NCBI GenBank assembly: GCA_023404955.1
Contig: JAEXZY010000126.1
Span: forward strand, 94,982-158,981
Direction of reading: 5' to 3'
DNA: 64,000 nt
From: Actinomycetes bacterium
Lineage (GTDB): Bacteria > Actinomycetota > Actinomycetes > Mycobacteriales > Mycobacteriaceae
Shown here one piece after another: positions 1 through 8,949 of this stretch. The stretch's first letter is position 1, and every line of letters starts with the position of its first letter. The position numbers and the translations under genes are program-made. The notes below the pieces were generated by a model, which saw nothing but the letters and a program-made list of their open reading frames with translations, had not been told where the DNA came from and made no database searches.

Positions 1-1
1 G

Positions 2-490
2 GCGGTAGGTCACGAACTCGGCATAGATCGGGTGTTCGCCGGAGTACGCCCGGAAGACAAGGCGTCGAAAGTTGCTGCGCTGCAACAGGAGGGCAAGAAG
101 GTCGCGATGGTCGGCGATGGCGTCAACGATGCCCCCGCGTTGGCACAGGCCGACGTCGGCATCGCGATCGGCGCCGGCACCGACGTCGCCATCGCCTCTG
201 CCGGTGTGATCCTGGCAAGCTCCGACCCGCGCTCGGTGCTGTCGGTCATCGAACTGTCGCGAGCCAGCTACCGAAAAATGAAGCAGAACCTCTGGTGGGG
301 CGCCGGATACAACCTCATCGCAGTGCCGCTGGCTGCCGGTGTGCTCGCACCGATCGGATTCGTCTTACCGATGTCAGTCGGCGCCATCCTCATGTCACTG
401 TCGACGATCGTCGTGGCGCTCAACGCGCAACTGTTGCGCCGCCTCGACCTGAGCCCTGAGGCCAGCACACGCGCGGTTCTCAACCGTTAG
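2..490 (+). CDS. Copper-type P1B ATPase, C-terminal part (5' end outside window)
   Basis: Only the last ~162 residues lie in the window; the frame is open from base 2. The visible part covers the end of the P domain, with the GDGVNDAPAL hinge motif, and the final two transmembrane helices. The segment NLWWGAGYN is followed by a terminal helix containing MSLSTIVVALNAQLLRR. This ending is typical of CopB-like and other copper/silver P1B ATPases, which use ATP to export the metal across the inner membrane. The downstream neighbours (a His-rich membrane protein and a Met/Cys-tailed secreted protein) agree with a copper role. The metal is an inference, because the CPC/CPH helix and any N-terminal metal-binding domain are not visible. 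Confidence 0.85.
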   Translation, partial: AVGHELGIDRVFAGVRPEDKASKVAALQQEGKKVAMVGDGVNDAPALAQADVGIAIGAGTDVAIASAGVILASSDPRSVLSVIELSRASYRKMKQNLWWGAGYNLIAVPLAAGVLAPIGFVLPMSVGAILMSLSTIVVALNAQLLRRLDLSPEASTRAVLNR

Positions 491-702
491 GACCGGTTAG
501 CGGCGGGCTCGATCCGCGCAATGCGCGCTGCGGGGCAGGTCGCAGGCACTATGGGCTCACGAATGGGCTGAACGGCATGCGTTGATGGTGACGGGTTGCG
601 GCCTTCCGGCGAGCTGACCTCTGGGTGCCGGTCGATCACGATACCTACCGACTGGGCACCTACCAATCGTCTAGGAACCGACTCCAGCGAGAGATCAGAT
701 TT

Positions 703-1482
703 TCAGTCGCCGTGATCGTGATCGCCATGGGCGTCGTTCAATGGCGCAGCGGATGGGGCCGGGGCTCCTGCCGGCGCCGCCGTCGGCGGCTCGCCGCCAG
801 GCACGCTCACCGGCGGCGAGATGACCGACTCTGGACGACCGCCATCGTGGCCATCGGCATGCTCGGCACTCGTCCCACGATCACTACCCTCCTCCGGCTC
901 GGCGCCAGTGCCGTGGTGGTCACCATCTGCAGCCTCGGCGGCCGTCCCATGGTGACCACCGGCTGCGCCTGCTGGAGCGTGATCACCGTGCCGCAAACCT
1001 GAAGCAACTCCCACTGTGGACGCCAGCGCCACGACACCGACTGCGCCCATGAGGACCATCGCGCTGCCGAACACCGGTACCGGCTCTCCTTGCAGGCCGC
1101 GGTACCACACCCAGGCAGCGCCCATCACAACATAAACCTGAAGCAGCAGCGCACAAAGGTCCGCGGCCTGCACCACTTCGGCTTCCCCCGCATTAGGGCC
1201 GAATGGTGCCCCGGCGGTCCTGGACAGGGCCCAAAGAGCAATGGCTCCGAGGTTGAGCATGATGCCGGCGGCAAGCACGGGGATCGTCGTTCGGGCCAGC
1301 ACAGCCCGCGCCCATATCAATTGGAAGAGCGCGACCGCAACGAAGAACAAGCCCGCCGGCATCCACTCCTGCCAGTGAGCAGGCACAACGGCGAAATGGA
1401 TAAGAGAAGCGCCCAACGAGGCCAGCGCGGCAAGCCGAGCAGCCAGTCTGCTGTCGGTCTTCCTCGCTGTCCTAGGCGCCAC
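703..1482 (-). CDS. Membrane protein with histidine-rich C-terminal tail
   Basis: About 259 residues if translation starts at the GTG at 1482; an open frame continues to a TTG at 1536, so the start is uncertain. The first ~150 residues form four or so hydrophobic helices (e.g. LAALASLGASLIHFAVVP and LCALLLQVYVVMGAAWVWY). The last ~100 residues are a low-complexity His/Asp/Gly/Pro tail with repeated HGD, GGHHGT and DGDHHGT units, ending in HGDHDHGD. Such tails bind transition metals. The gene converges with the copper-type ATPase and is divergent from the MPT63-like gene. I recognise no named family; a periplasmic or cytoplasmic metal buffer is an inference from composition and context. Confidence 0.75.
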   Translation of the reverse strand: MAPRTARKTDSRLAARLAALASLGASLIHFAVVPAHWQEWMPAGLFFVAVALFQLIWARAVLARTTIPVLAAGIMLNLGAIALWALSRTAGAPFGPNAGEAEVVQAADLCALLLQVYVVMGAAWVWYRGLQGEPVPVFGSAMVLMGAVGVVALASTVGVASGLRHGDHAPAGAAGGHHGTAAEAADGDHHGTGAEPEEGSDRGTSAEHADGHDGGRPESVISPPVSVPGGEPPTAAPAGAPAPSAAPLNDAHGDHDHGD

Positions 1483-1725
1483 GGAATCAGGATGACAGTG
1501 CTTTCCCCGAAGCGGTTGCCTGACACCACATCTCAACCCGAACGAGATTCATCTGTCACCGATAGGTGTGGTCGTGCGCGCATGTCACTTCCTGAGAACC
1601 CGCTTGCTAAGTCTCGACCACTGCTGATCGGCCCTCAATTATCCGTACTGACCGTGCGACACCTGTTCCGAGCTTCCTTGATCGATGCTTCCGCGTGCAG
1701 TTGCTTACCGCGCAGGGGCGACCGA

Positions 1726-1746
1726 CTACTATCTAGCTCCGTAGAT
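1726..1746 (+). promoter_or_regulatory. Imperfect inverted repeat upstream of the MPT63-like gene
   Basis: CTAC(N11)GTAG encloses ATCTA(N6)TAGAT, followed by a possible -10 (TATGCT at 1753). The CTAC/GTAG dyad recurs upstream of both intact TlpA-like genes in the window. A repressor site is a weak inference. Confidence 0.25.
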
Positions 1747-1809
1747 GTTCGCTATGCTGCGTACGCGCCCGCGACCGCCTACTCACATCGCGCGGAAGGA
1801 CCACCCAAT

Positions 1810-2373
1810 ATGCGTTTTCGCGTCATCATGGCGGTACTCGCCTGCGTGACTCTTCTCGGTGCCGGAGCTACTCTCGCGCCGCCCGCTGTGGCGGCGATGC
1901 CGTGCGGACATCAGTTCGGCTCGCCTCAACAGCTCACCGATGCGGGGGGCGCAGTCGTCCAGGAGTGGGTCATCTCGGATCTGCGAGAGTCTTCGGTCGC
2001 CTTGCCCGGATACACTGCCCGCGGTCAAGTCTGGGAAGCTTCGGCCACCGTTCGAGCCGTCACCGGCACGGTGACTCCGATCATTCCGAATCTGTACACG
2101 GTTACCGCAGCCGGGCAGCGTTATCCCGTCTTGTGGCAGATCGCCAGCCCACAGGGCCTTCCGGCTACCACCCTCGGCGAGGGCCAAGCCTCCAGCGGGG
2201 CGATCTACTTTGATGCAGTCGGCCCACAGCCCATGGCGGTGGTTTACGACAACGGCACTCCTACGCAGCTGTTTTGGTGTTGCACGGGCTCCATGATGAT
2301 GATGCCAATGGAGAAGTGTCCGATGTGCGCCAACATGCAGCGCGCCTGCCCCCACCGTCCCGGCGGGATGTAG
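1810..2373 (+). CDS. MPT63-family secreted protein with Met/Cys-rich metal-binding-like tail
   Basis: 187 residues. The start is the ATG preceded by a GGAAGGA ribosome site, and it begins a clear signal peptide (hydrophobic VIMAVLACVTLLGAGA, cleavage after AVAA). The core follows MPT63 (DUF1942) closely: GGAVVQEWVISDL, PGYTARGQVWEASATV, VTPIIPNLYTVTAAG, YPVLWQIASP, SGAIYFDAVGP. MPT63 is a small secreted immunoglobulin-like protein of unknown function. This copy adds ~30 residues after the last strand that contain a CC pair, a run of four Met followed by PM, a CPMC pair, one more Cys and a His. A Cu(I)- or soft-metal-binding role for this tail is inferred from its composition and the adjacent copper-type ATPase. 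Confidence 0.85.
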   Translation: MRFRVIMAVLACVTLLGAGATLAPPAVAAMPCGHQFGSPQQLTDAGGAVVQEWVISDLRESSVALPGYTARGQVWEASATVRAVTGTVTPIIPNLYTVTAAGQRYPVLWQIASPQGLPATTLGEGQASSGAIYFDAVGPQPMAVVYDNGTPTQLFWCCTGSMMMMPMEKCPMCANMQRACPHRPGGM

Positions 2374-2442
2374 CCCTCGAGGACCTGACAGGGACCCATT
2401 AGCCTTCACCGATCGCCGCTAAGTGTCGAAGCTATCTCCAAC

Positions 2443-2598
2443 CGATCCGCCTATCACCCTGGGACGTACTATCCGACCAGCGTGGTGCCCACCAACGATG
2501 GTCCTCGACCGCCAGCACAAGGTCGCGGCGGTCTTCCGCGTGGCGCTACTAGCCGAAGACATACGGCCTCTGCTAGATCGGCTGACCATCGAGCGCGG
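2443..2598 (+). pseudogene. Remnant of a TlpA/ResA-like thioredoxin gene (3' end only)
   Basis: This stretch matches the last ~50 codons of the intact TlpA-like gene at 19503-20099 almost base for base, including the parts encoding TMVLDRQH, LLAEDxRPLLDRLT and the terminal ER. It lacks everything upstream, including the WCxxC active site. It also carries at least one extra A (within caccaacgatgg, where the intact gene has gaccacgatgg), which shifts the frame. The stop is lost and the frame runs on to 2683. It is a truncated duplicate and cannot encode a working oxidoreductase. Confidence 0.8.
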
Positions 2599-2717
2599 AC
2601 ACCTCGCTGGAGAGCTGCCCTGCGGCGCGTATCGTCTCGGATCGTTCGGTGCGTCGGTGCGCGCAGAGATCCGAGGTTTATGAAGGTGATCGCGGGCCCC
2701 GGTGGCGCAGCGGGGTC

Positions 2718-5207
2718 TCACCGCCGAGCGGCAGCCTGACCTCGAGTGATGGCGGTCGGCGTGTATCGGTGAGCCTTTTTGCGAGTTAGCGTGACCAGCT
2801 GGGTCAGCAGGATGCCGACGACGATGGCGGCCAGCACGCCGACGAGCTTCTGTTCGCCGAACAGCGGATACACCTGGTAGTGCGTGAGATAGATGAACAG
2901 TGACGCCTCGGCGATCACGCCTGCGGTGACCGTCAAAGCGGATGGGCACCGGATGGCGGGCAGCCAGATCAGCAGCGCCAGCCCGATGAACACCAAGGCC
3001 TCGCGGTTGGGTTGGCCGAAGTACCCGACGATTCCGACGGCGAGGACCGCGGTCACGGCGATCCGCTGCCACACCGTCGACGACTTCGAGGCGGCCCAGC
3101 CGATGGCGAAGAACCAGAACGCCAGGATGGTGAACCAGGCGGCCCTGCCGAGCCCGATGCCGAAGACGTCCCATCGCAGGGCCATGCCCAGGGCCAGGAA
3201 TGCCGCCGCAACGCCGAACGGCCACCGGCGTTCGGCGCGGTCGCCCCACCGCGTCGCGCACAGCAGCGCCAACCCCACCAGGACCCACACCAGGACTTCG
3301 ACGAACCACAGCCGCCCGGCGGTCATGCTGTCTCCTGGACCGAGGAACTTGTTGGCCAGCAGTAGATTCGAGGCCGCGTAGTCGTCGGTGACGAGTAGCG
3401 CGAATGCCACCCACAGAAAAGCGGGCACGGCGATCCAGCCGATGGTGCTGACCAGGTGGCGCACCCGGGTGGCGCGCGGCAGGGGGGTGAGGCAGAAGCG
3501 GCCGAAGTTGTATCCGGCGACGCCCAGCAGGATGTGCGCGCCGCCCCACAGCACCCACAGCTCCGCGTGCGATCCGGCGACCAGGACGATTGCTGCCGCA
3601 CGCAGCGCCACGCTGGTCTCGAGCGTTGTTCCCCACCACCGGCGGGTTTTGCGGGCGGACTCCAGCTCGCTCAGCGGCAGCCGCTGCCAATCCGCGGGCA
3701 GGTGCCCGAGCGCGCGTTCGAGCCGCACCGACATGGCGACGTAAGACAGCGAGTTGCCGCCGAGGTCGACGAAGCTGCTGCGGGGATCGACGTCGGCCGT
3801 GTCGATCTGCAGCACGTCGGCGAACAGACCGCGCAGGTCCAGGCGGGCATCGTCGGTCGTCCGGTCGGCGGCCCGCTCGCGTAGGCTGCGATAGTCCGGC
3901 TTGCCGGTGGGCAGGCGGGGGATCTCGTAGACGTCGACCACCCGGATCGCCGCACCGGGGAGACCCGACGCGTCGGCCGCCGCGGCAGCGACGTCGGTGT
4001 CCTCGGGACGGTCGGCGGCGCCGACGAGCAGCAGGCCGTCGCCGTCGGTGCAGATCGCGGTGACGCCGTCGGCGTGCAGGGCCGACTCGACGCGTTGCAG
4101 GTCGATGCGCAGTCCGTAGAGCTTGACGAACCGGTCGCTGCGCCCGACCACCTCGTAGAGGCCGTCGGGGCGCTGCCGGGAGATGTCGCCTGTGCGCAGT
4201 TCCTCGACTCCGGCGTCGGCGGCGAGATCGGCGGCGGTGTGTGCGTACCCCATCATGACGTTGGGTCCGCGGTAGACGAGTTCGCCGGTTCCGTCGGGCA
4301 TTCCGTCGACCGGTTCGATGCGGAACGACCCGCCGGGGATCGGGATGCCGATCGACTCGGGGTGGTCGTGGGCGAGTTCTGGCGGCAGGTAGGCCATGCG
4401 TGCGGTGGCCTCGGTGGCGCCGTACATGACGAAGAACCGCCACCCCGCGCGGTAGCCGAGGTTTGCGAGCCGGCGCACGCGGTCCGGGTCGAGCCGTCCG
4501 CCGGCCTGGGTGACGTAGCGCAGGTTCGGCAGCGACATCGCCTCGAAGCCGATCCGGTCGAGCAGTTCGAAGGTGTGCGGTACGCCGGCGAACGACGTTG
4601 CGCCGCGCTTCCGGAACACGTTCCAGAAGTCGTCGTCGACCACGGACAGTTCGGTGAGCACGAGCGCGGCTCCGCGTAGCAGGTGACTGTGGGTCACCGA
4701 CAGGCCGTAGCAGTACGACATCGGCAGAGTCGTTGCGGCCCTGTCGGTTCGGGTGATGTCGAGATAGGTGGCGATCGACTCGGCGTTGGCGGCGAGATTG
4801 AACCGGGACAATCGCACCAGCTTGGGGGAGCCGGTACTGCCGGACGTCGAGAGCAGCAGGGCCAGGTCCGGGTGGAGTTCGGGGGCGGGACGGTGGCGTG
4901 TGCCCTCGGTGATGACGCCGTCGGTGACGATGACGTCGGGGTGGTAGGTGTCGACGACCGACCGGCGGTCGCCGCCCGCGGGCACGGGCAGCACCACGTG
5001 GTGGCCGGCGAGCGCACCGAGGTAGGTCACCAGCGTGGGCAGGTCGTTGCGGGTCTCGAGCAGGACGAGCTTGCGGCAAGTACCCAGTTCCTCGGCGCGG
5101 GTCGCGACCTGCGTCGCGAGTTCGGCGTAGGTAACGGCCTTCTCGGCGGTGAGCACCGCGACGGCGTCGCCGTGGCACGCAAGGTGGTCAACGAGCCGCT
5201 CGAACAT
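2718..5207 (-). CDS. Adenylation domain - carrier protein - acyltransferase-like membrane protein
   Basis: 829 residues from the ATG (MFERLVDHLA) that begins 10 bases after the ABC ATPase stop. Residues ~1-430 are an ANL adenylation domain: core A3 STSGSTGSPK, A5 YGATEAT, A7/A8 RTGDISRQRPDGL then GRSDRFVKLYGLRI, and A10 RLPTGKPDY with the catalytic Lys. Residues ~445-515 are a carrier domain whose phosphopantetheine Ser lies in DLGGNSLSY. From ~540 to the end there are about ten hydrophobic helices, in the style of acyltransferase-3 proteins. The likely reaction is activation of an amino or carboxylic acid, loading onto the carrier, and transfer across or at the membrane. Being last gene of an IdeR-boxed ferric-iron operon suggests an iron-linked product; substrate unknown. 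Confidence 0.85.
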   Translation of the reverse strand: MFERLVDHLACHGDAVAVLTAEKAVTYAELATQVATRAEELGTCRKLVLLETRNDLPTLVTYLGALAGHHVVLPVPAGGDRRSVVDTYHPDVIVTDGVITEGTRHRPAPELHPDLALLLSTSGSTGSPKLVRLSRFNLAANAESIATYLDITRTDRAATTLPMSYCYGLSVTHSHLLRGAALVLTELSVVDDDFWNVFRKRGATSFAGVPHTFELLDRIGFEAMSLPNLRYVTQAGGRLDPDRVRRLANLGYRAGWRFFVMYGATEATARMAYLPPELAHDHPESIGIPIPGGSFRIEPVDGMPDGTGELVYRGPNVMMGYAHTAADLAADAGVEELRTGDISRQRPDGLYEVVGRSDRFVKLYGLRIDLQRVESALHADGVTAICTDGDGLLLVGAADRPEDTDVAAAAADASGLPGAAIRVVDVYEIPRLPTGKPDYRSLRERAADRTTDDARLDLRGLFADVLQIDTADVDPRSSFVDLGGNSLSYVAMSVRLERALGHLPADWQRLPLSELESARKTRRWWGTTLETSVALRAAAIVLVAGSHAELWVLWGGAHILLGVAGYNFGRFCLTPLPRATRVRHLVSTIGWIAVPAFLWVAFALLVTDDYAASNLLLANKFLGPGDSMTAGRLWFVEVLVWVLVGLALLCATRWGDRAERRWPFGVAAAFLALGMALRWDVFGIGLGRAAWFTILAFWFFAIGWAASKSSTVWQRIAVTAVLAVGIVGYFGQPNREALVFIGLALLIWLPAIRCPSALTVTAGVIAEASLFIYLTHYQVYPLFGEQKLVGVLAAIVVGILLTQLVTLTRKKAHRYTPTAITRGQAAARR

Positions 5208-5217
5208 CACGGCGCGG

Positions 5218-6297
5218 TCATCGCCCGTCGCGCGGGCGGTCGCCGAACACCACGGCGGCACCGGTGACGTGGATGCGGACCTTTGCATCGACCGCGGGCG
5301 GCGCGACACTGTGCTGACGGACGGTGATCGGCGCGGCGTCGCCGCCGAGGTCGACGGTGAGCAGGACGTCGTGGCCGCGGAACTCCGACGCCAGAACCGT
5401 CGCCATGCCGTCGCTGCGGTCGTCGTCGGAGACCGCCGCCGCCTCCAATTGCTCCGGGCGGAGCATCAGCGTGCCACCGCCGTCGGGTACGGTGCCGCGG
5501 ACCGGCAGCCGGCCCAGTGCCGAGGTGGCGACCCCGCCGGTCACCGTGCACGGCAGCAGCACGCAGTCACCGAGGAATTCGGCGGTGAAACGATCGTTGG
5601 GTTCTCGGTAGACCGCCTGCGGCGTACCGACTTTGGTGAATCGGCCGTCGCGCATCACCGCGACCTGGTCGGCGATCGACAGCGCCTCCTCCTGATCGTG
5701 AGTGACGATCAGGGTCGTGACGCCGGCGTCGGAGAGCAGCGTCGCCACGGCCTTGCGGGTCGACGCCCGCAGTCCGGTGTCCAGGGCGCTGAACGGTTCG
5801 TCGAGCAGCATGAGCGCGGGCTGGCGGGCGAGGGCGCGGGCGAGGGCCACGCGCTGCTGCTGTCCCCCGGAGAGTTCGTGCGGCCGGCGTGCGGCGTAGG
5901 ACTCGTCGAGGGAGACGGTAGCGAGGAGTTCGGCGACGCGCGGCTGGACGTTGCGGCGGCCCGACAGCCCGTAGGCGATGTTCTGGCCCACGGTCAGGTG
6001 CGGGAACAGCGCGCCGTCCTGCGCGACGTAGCCCACGTCGCGGCGATGCGCGGGGATACTGCTGCCGGCTGCTGCTACCTGGCGTCCGGCGATGGAAACC
6101 GTTCCCGCATCGGGGTTCTCGAAGCCGGCGACCAGACGCAGCAGCGTGGTCTTGCCGCAGCCGGAGGCGCCGACCACGGCGGTGATCGTGCCCGCGGTGA
6201 CGCCGAGGTCGATGCCGTGCAGCACGGTGTGGCTGCCGAAGGCCTTGGTTAGCCCGGTGACGTCGAGCGCGTTGCCGGTAGCCCCGTGGATCGTCAT
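5218..6297 (-). CDS. Ferric-iron-type ABC transporter ATP-binding protein
   Basis: 359 residues. Walker A is VVGASGCGKTT, the signature is LSGGQQQRVALARAL, Walker B is LMLLDEPFSALD and the switch His is in VTHDQEEAL. After the ATPase domain comes a C-terminal TOBE-like regulatory region (~240-359), as in FbpC/PotA-type ATPases. The ATG overlaps the permease stop (ATGA), so the two are translationally coupled. It energises the permease encoded just upstream. The FbpABC-type assignment rests on the whole operon. Confidence 0.93.
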   Translation of the reverse strand: MTIHGATGNALDVTGLTKAFGSHTVLHGIDLGVTAGTITAVVGASGCGKTTLLRLVAGFENPDAGTVSIAGRQVAAAGSSIPAHRRDVGYVAQDGALFPHLTVGQNIAYGLSGRRNVQPRVAELLATVSLDESYAARRPHELSGGQQQRVALARALARQPALMLLDEPFSALDTGLRASTRKAVATLLSDAGVTTLIVTHDQEEALSIADQVAVMRDGRFTKVGTPQAVYREPNDRFTAEFLGDCVLLPCTVTGGVATSALGRLPVRGTVPDGGGTLMLRPEQLEAAAVSDDDRSDGMATVLASEFRGHDVLLTVDLGGDAAPITVRQHSVAPPAVDAKVRIHVTGAAVVFGDRPRDGR

Positions 6298-7904
6298 AGC
6301 GCGGCCGCCCTGCTGGACTGCTGGAACAGCACGACTGTCACCGGAACCGCGAGCACGACGAGCAGCAGCGCATACGGTGCGGCGCTGGCGTAGGACAGTT
6401 CGCTCGACAGCGACCAGAATCGCATCGCCAGAGTGTTGGTGCCCGTCGGCGCCAGCAGCAGGGTGGCGGTCAGCTCGGTGGCCACGGCGACGAATACCAG
6501 CGAGGCACCGGCGGCGGCGGCAGGTGCGGTGAGCCGCAAGGTGACTCGCAGCAGCGTGCGGGTGGGGGAGACACCGAGCGAACGCGACGCCTCCTCCAAC
6601 GTCGGCGGCACTTGGGCCAACCCCGACCGCAGGTTGACCATCGCGCGGGGCATGAACATCAGCACATAGGCCGCGAGGACCAGCGTCGCCGTCTGGTACA
6701 GAGGCGGTGCGAAGCGGATCGCCACGGTGACGAGCGCGAGCGCGGTCACGATGCCTGGCATCGAACTCGTCACGAAGTTCGAGCCCTCGACGAAGCGGGC
6801 GAAGAAGCCGCGGTGCCGCACCGCGATCCAGGCGAAGGGGAACGCCAGCACCGTCGTCAACGCCGCGGCCGCGGCGGCCAGCGCCACAGTCTGCACCGTC
6901 GACGGTACGATCTCGCCGAGCGCCCACACGTCGCTGCCGCCGATCCACAGCCACCGCAGGATCGTCCACACCGGAACGCCGAGGGCGAGCGCGGCCAGTG
7001 CGGCGAGGGCGGCAACTGCGGGAAACGTCATGCTCCCGAGGCGATGGGGCAGCGAGGTGCGCTGGGCGCCGGAACCGAGTCGGGCGTAGCGGGCGTTGCC
7101 GCGCACCCCGGCCTCGCCAACGAGCAACACCAGGCACAGCAGCATCAGAACGCCTGCGAGCGTGCTGCCCGCCGCGCCGTCGAACGTGGCCTGGAACTGT
7201 TCGAAGATCGCGGTGGTGAACGTCGAGAAGCGCAGCATGGCGAACGCGCCGTACTCGGCCAGCAGGTGCACGCCGATGAGCAGTCCGCCGCCGAGGACCG
7301 CCAGGCGAAGCTGTGGCAGCACCACGCGCCGGAATACGGCCGCCGGGCTGGAACCGAGCGTGCGTGCGGATTCCTCGATCGCCGGGTCGAGGCGACGGAG
7401 CGTGGCGGCGGCGGGCACGTAGACGAACGGGAAGTACGACAGCGAGGCGACGAGAATGCCTGCCCAGAAGCCGTGCAGGGTCGGGACGACGCTGACCCAT
7501 GCGTAGCTGTTGATGAAGGCGGGCACCGCCAGGGGAGCGACGAACATCGGTCGCCAGATCGCCCGGCCGGGAATGTCGGAGCGTTCCACCAGCCATGCCG
7601 CCCCGATGCCGAGCACGATGCAGATCGGGACCGTGACGACGACGAGACCGACGGTGTTGACGAACAATTCGAGCACGCGTGGCCGCGCGAGGAGTTCCCA
7701 GACCCGCGTCGGCCCCAGCGACACCACCGACCAGGCGACGTACCCGATCGGCACGAACGCCGCCACGACCAGCAGCACCACACCGGCGGTGAGGACCGGC
7801 CCCGGCCGCGTGGCAGCTGCCCGGCCGGGCACCTCCGACGGCGGCAAGGCGTCGAGCAGCGCCGCGTCGACGGCCGTCGCGGCGGCGGTACTAACGTCAG
7901 CCAC
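6294..7904 (-). CDS. Ferric-iron-type ABC transporter permease (fused two-half)
   Basis: 536 residues with about twelve membrane helices arranged as two similar halves. Each half carries a BPD-transp-1 EAA loop: EESARTLGSSPAAVFRRVVLP in the first (~residues 190-215) and EEASRSLGVSPTRTLLRV in the second. The duplicated layout is that of FbpB/SfuB-type ferric-iron permeases, which form the channel alone. It starts four bases after the binding-protein stop and overlaps the ATPase start. Confidence 0.92.
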   Translation of the reverse strand: MADVSTAAATAVDAALLDALPPSEVPGRAAATRPGPVLTAGVVLLVVAAFVPIGYVAWSVVSLGPTRVWELLARPRVLELFVNTVGLVVVTVPICIVLGIGAAWLVERSDIPGRAIWRPMFVAPLAVPAFINSYAWVSVVPTLHGFWAGILVASLSYFPFVYVPAAATLRRLDPAIEESARTLGSSPAAVFRRVVLPQLRLAVLGGGLLIGVHLLAEYGAFAMLRFSTFTTAIFEQFQATFDGAAGSTLAGVLMLLCLVLLVGEAGVRGNARYARLGSGAQRTSLPHRLGSMTFPAVAALAALAALALGVPVWTILRWLWIGGSDVWALGEIVPSTVQTVALAAAAAALTTVLAFPFAWIAVRHRGFFARFVEGSNFVTSSMPGIVTALALVTVAIRFAPPLYQTATLVLAAYVLMFMPRAMVNLRSGLAQVPPTLEEASRSLGVSPTRTLLRVTLRLTAPAAAAGASLVFVAVATELTATLLLAPTGTNTLAMRFWSLSSELSYASAAPYALLLVVLAVPVTVVLFQQSSRAAAL

Positions 7905-7908
7905 CCAT

Positions 7909-8934
7909 CTAAAGCAGGCCCGCCTTCGTCATCAGGTCGGTGACCTTCTGCGCGTCGAGGTTCGACGGGTTCACGGCGGGTGCCTGCAGGTCGACAAGCG
8001 GCACCAGCGCGGGGTTGGCCGGAACGCCGCTGGCCACGGGGTACTCGAACGACGTGCCCTTCTCGAGCACTTCTTGGCCGGCCTTGCTGGTGATGAAGGT
8101 CAAAAACTTCTGGGCGTCTTCCTTCTTCTTGCTGGAGTTCAAGATGCCGCCGCCGGAGATCGAGACGAAGGCGCCCGGGTCCTGGTTCCGGAAGTAGTGC
8201 AGCGCGGTGTTGCCCGAGATTTCCTTGGTCTGCGACTGATCGCGGAACCAGTAATAGTGGTAGATGATCCCGCCCTCGACCTGGCCGTCGTTGACGGCGC
8301 GCAGCGTGGCGATGTTGTCGGAGTAAATCTCCGCGCCTGCCTTCATGCCGGCCAGCCACTGGCCGGTGGCCCGTTCACCGGTGAGTTCCAGCATTGCCGC
8401 GACGATGGCCTGGAAGTCGGGCTTGACCGGCGGGGCACCCCAGCGGCCCTTCCACTCTGGCTTTTCCAGATCCATGATCGAAGTCGGCAGCTGAGCCTCG
8501 GTGAGCTTGGTCTTGTCGTAGGCGAACACGGTGGTACGGGCGGCGACGCCGGTCCACTTACTCGTGGCGGGGCGGAACTGTGGTGGCACCTGAGCGATCG
8601 TGGCTTCGTCGACGTCGGTGAACAGGCCGTCCCTCTCGACCGCGGCCATGGCGGGCGAGTTCTCGGTAAGGAACACGTCGGCCGGCGAAGCGTCGCCCTC
8701 GGCGATTAACTGGTTGCCCAACTCGGTGTCGCCGCCCTGGCGATAGGTGACCTTGATGCCGGTCTCCTTGGTGAAGGCGTCGATCCACTCCTTGGTCAGC
8801 GACTCGTGCTGCGCGTTGTAGACCAGCAGGCCGTCCTCCTCCTCGGAGGACGAGCAGGCAGTAAGACCTGCTGCCAGCCCCCCCGCGACAATGAGGGCGA
8901 CGATGCGATTCCAGCGAGTGCGACGGGTTGACAT
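7909..8934 (-). CDS. Iron(III) ABC transporter substrate-binding lipoprotein
   Basis: 341 residues from ATG 8934 (MSTRRTRWNR); other starts lie slightly upstream. The signal peptide ends in the lipobox LTAC, so the protein is lipid-anchored outside the membrane. The mature part resembles FbpA/FutA family 1 binding proteins: LLVYNAQHE at the start, TGIKVTYRQGG, DVFLTENSPA, and a Tyr-rich segment IIYHYYWFRD that fits Tyr-based iron binding. First gene of the operon; an IdeR-like box lies immediately upstream, so induction by iron limitation is likely. Confidence 0.92.
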   Translation of the reverse strand: MSTRRTRWNRIVALIVAGGLAAGLTACSSSEEEDGLLVYNAQHESLTKEWIDAFTKETGIKVTYRQGGDTELGNQLIAEGDASPADVFLTENSPAMAAVERDGLFTDVDEATIAQVPPQFRPATSKWTGVAARTTVFAYDKTKLTEAQLPTSIMDLEKPEWKGRWGAPPVKPDFQAIVAAMLELTGERATGQWLAGMKAGAEIYSDNIATLRAVNDGQVEGGIIYHYYWFRDQSQTKEISGNTALHYFRNQDPGAFVSISGGGILNSSKKKEDAQKFLTFITSKAGQEVLEKGTSFEYPVASGVPANPALVPLVDLQAPAVNPSNLDAQKVTDLMTKAGLL

Positions 8935-8949
8935 CCACAACACTTTCTC

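Noticed and set aside
491..702. GCGCGCAATGCGCG-like dyad as terminator
   Set aside because: Short self-complementary GC string without a U-tract; too weak in GC-rich DNA.
1090..1809. Long plus-strand open frame upstream of the MPT63-like start
   Set aside because: It is antisense to the His-tailed membrane gene and not protein-like; the signal peptide and ribosome site fix the start at 1810.
2419..5178. 919-codon minus-strand frame over the adenylation gene
   Set aside because: Arg/Pro-rich shadow of the real gene in another frame, without any domain motif.
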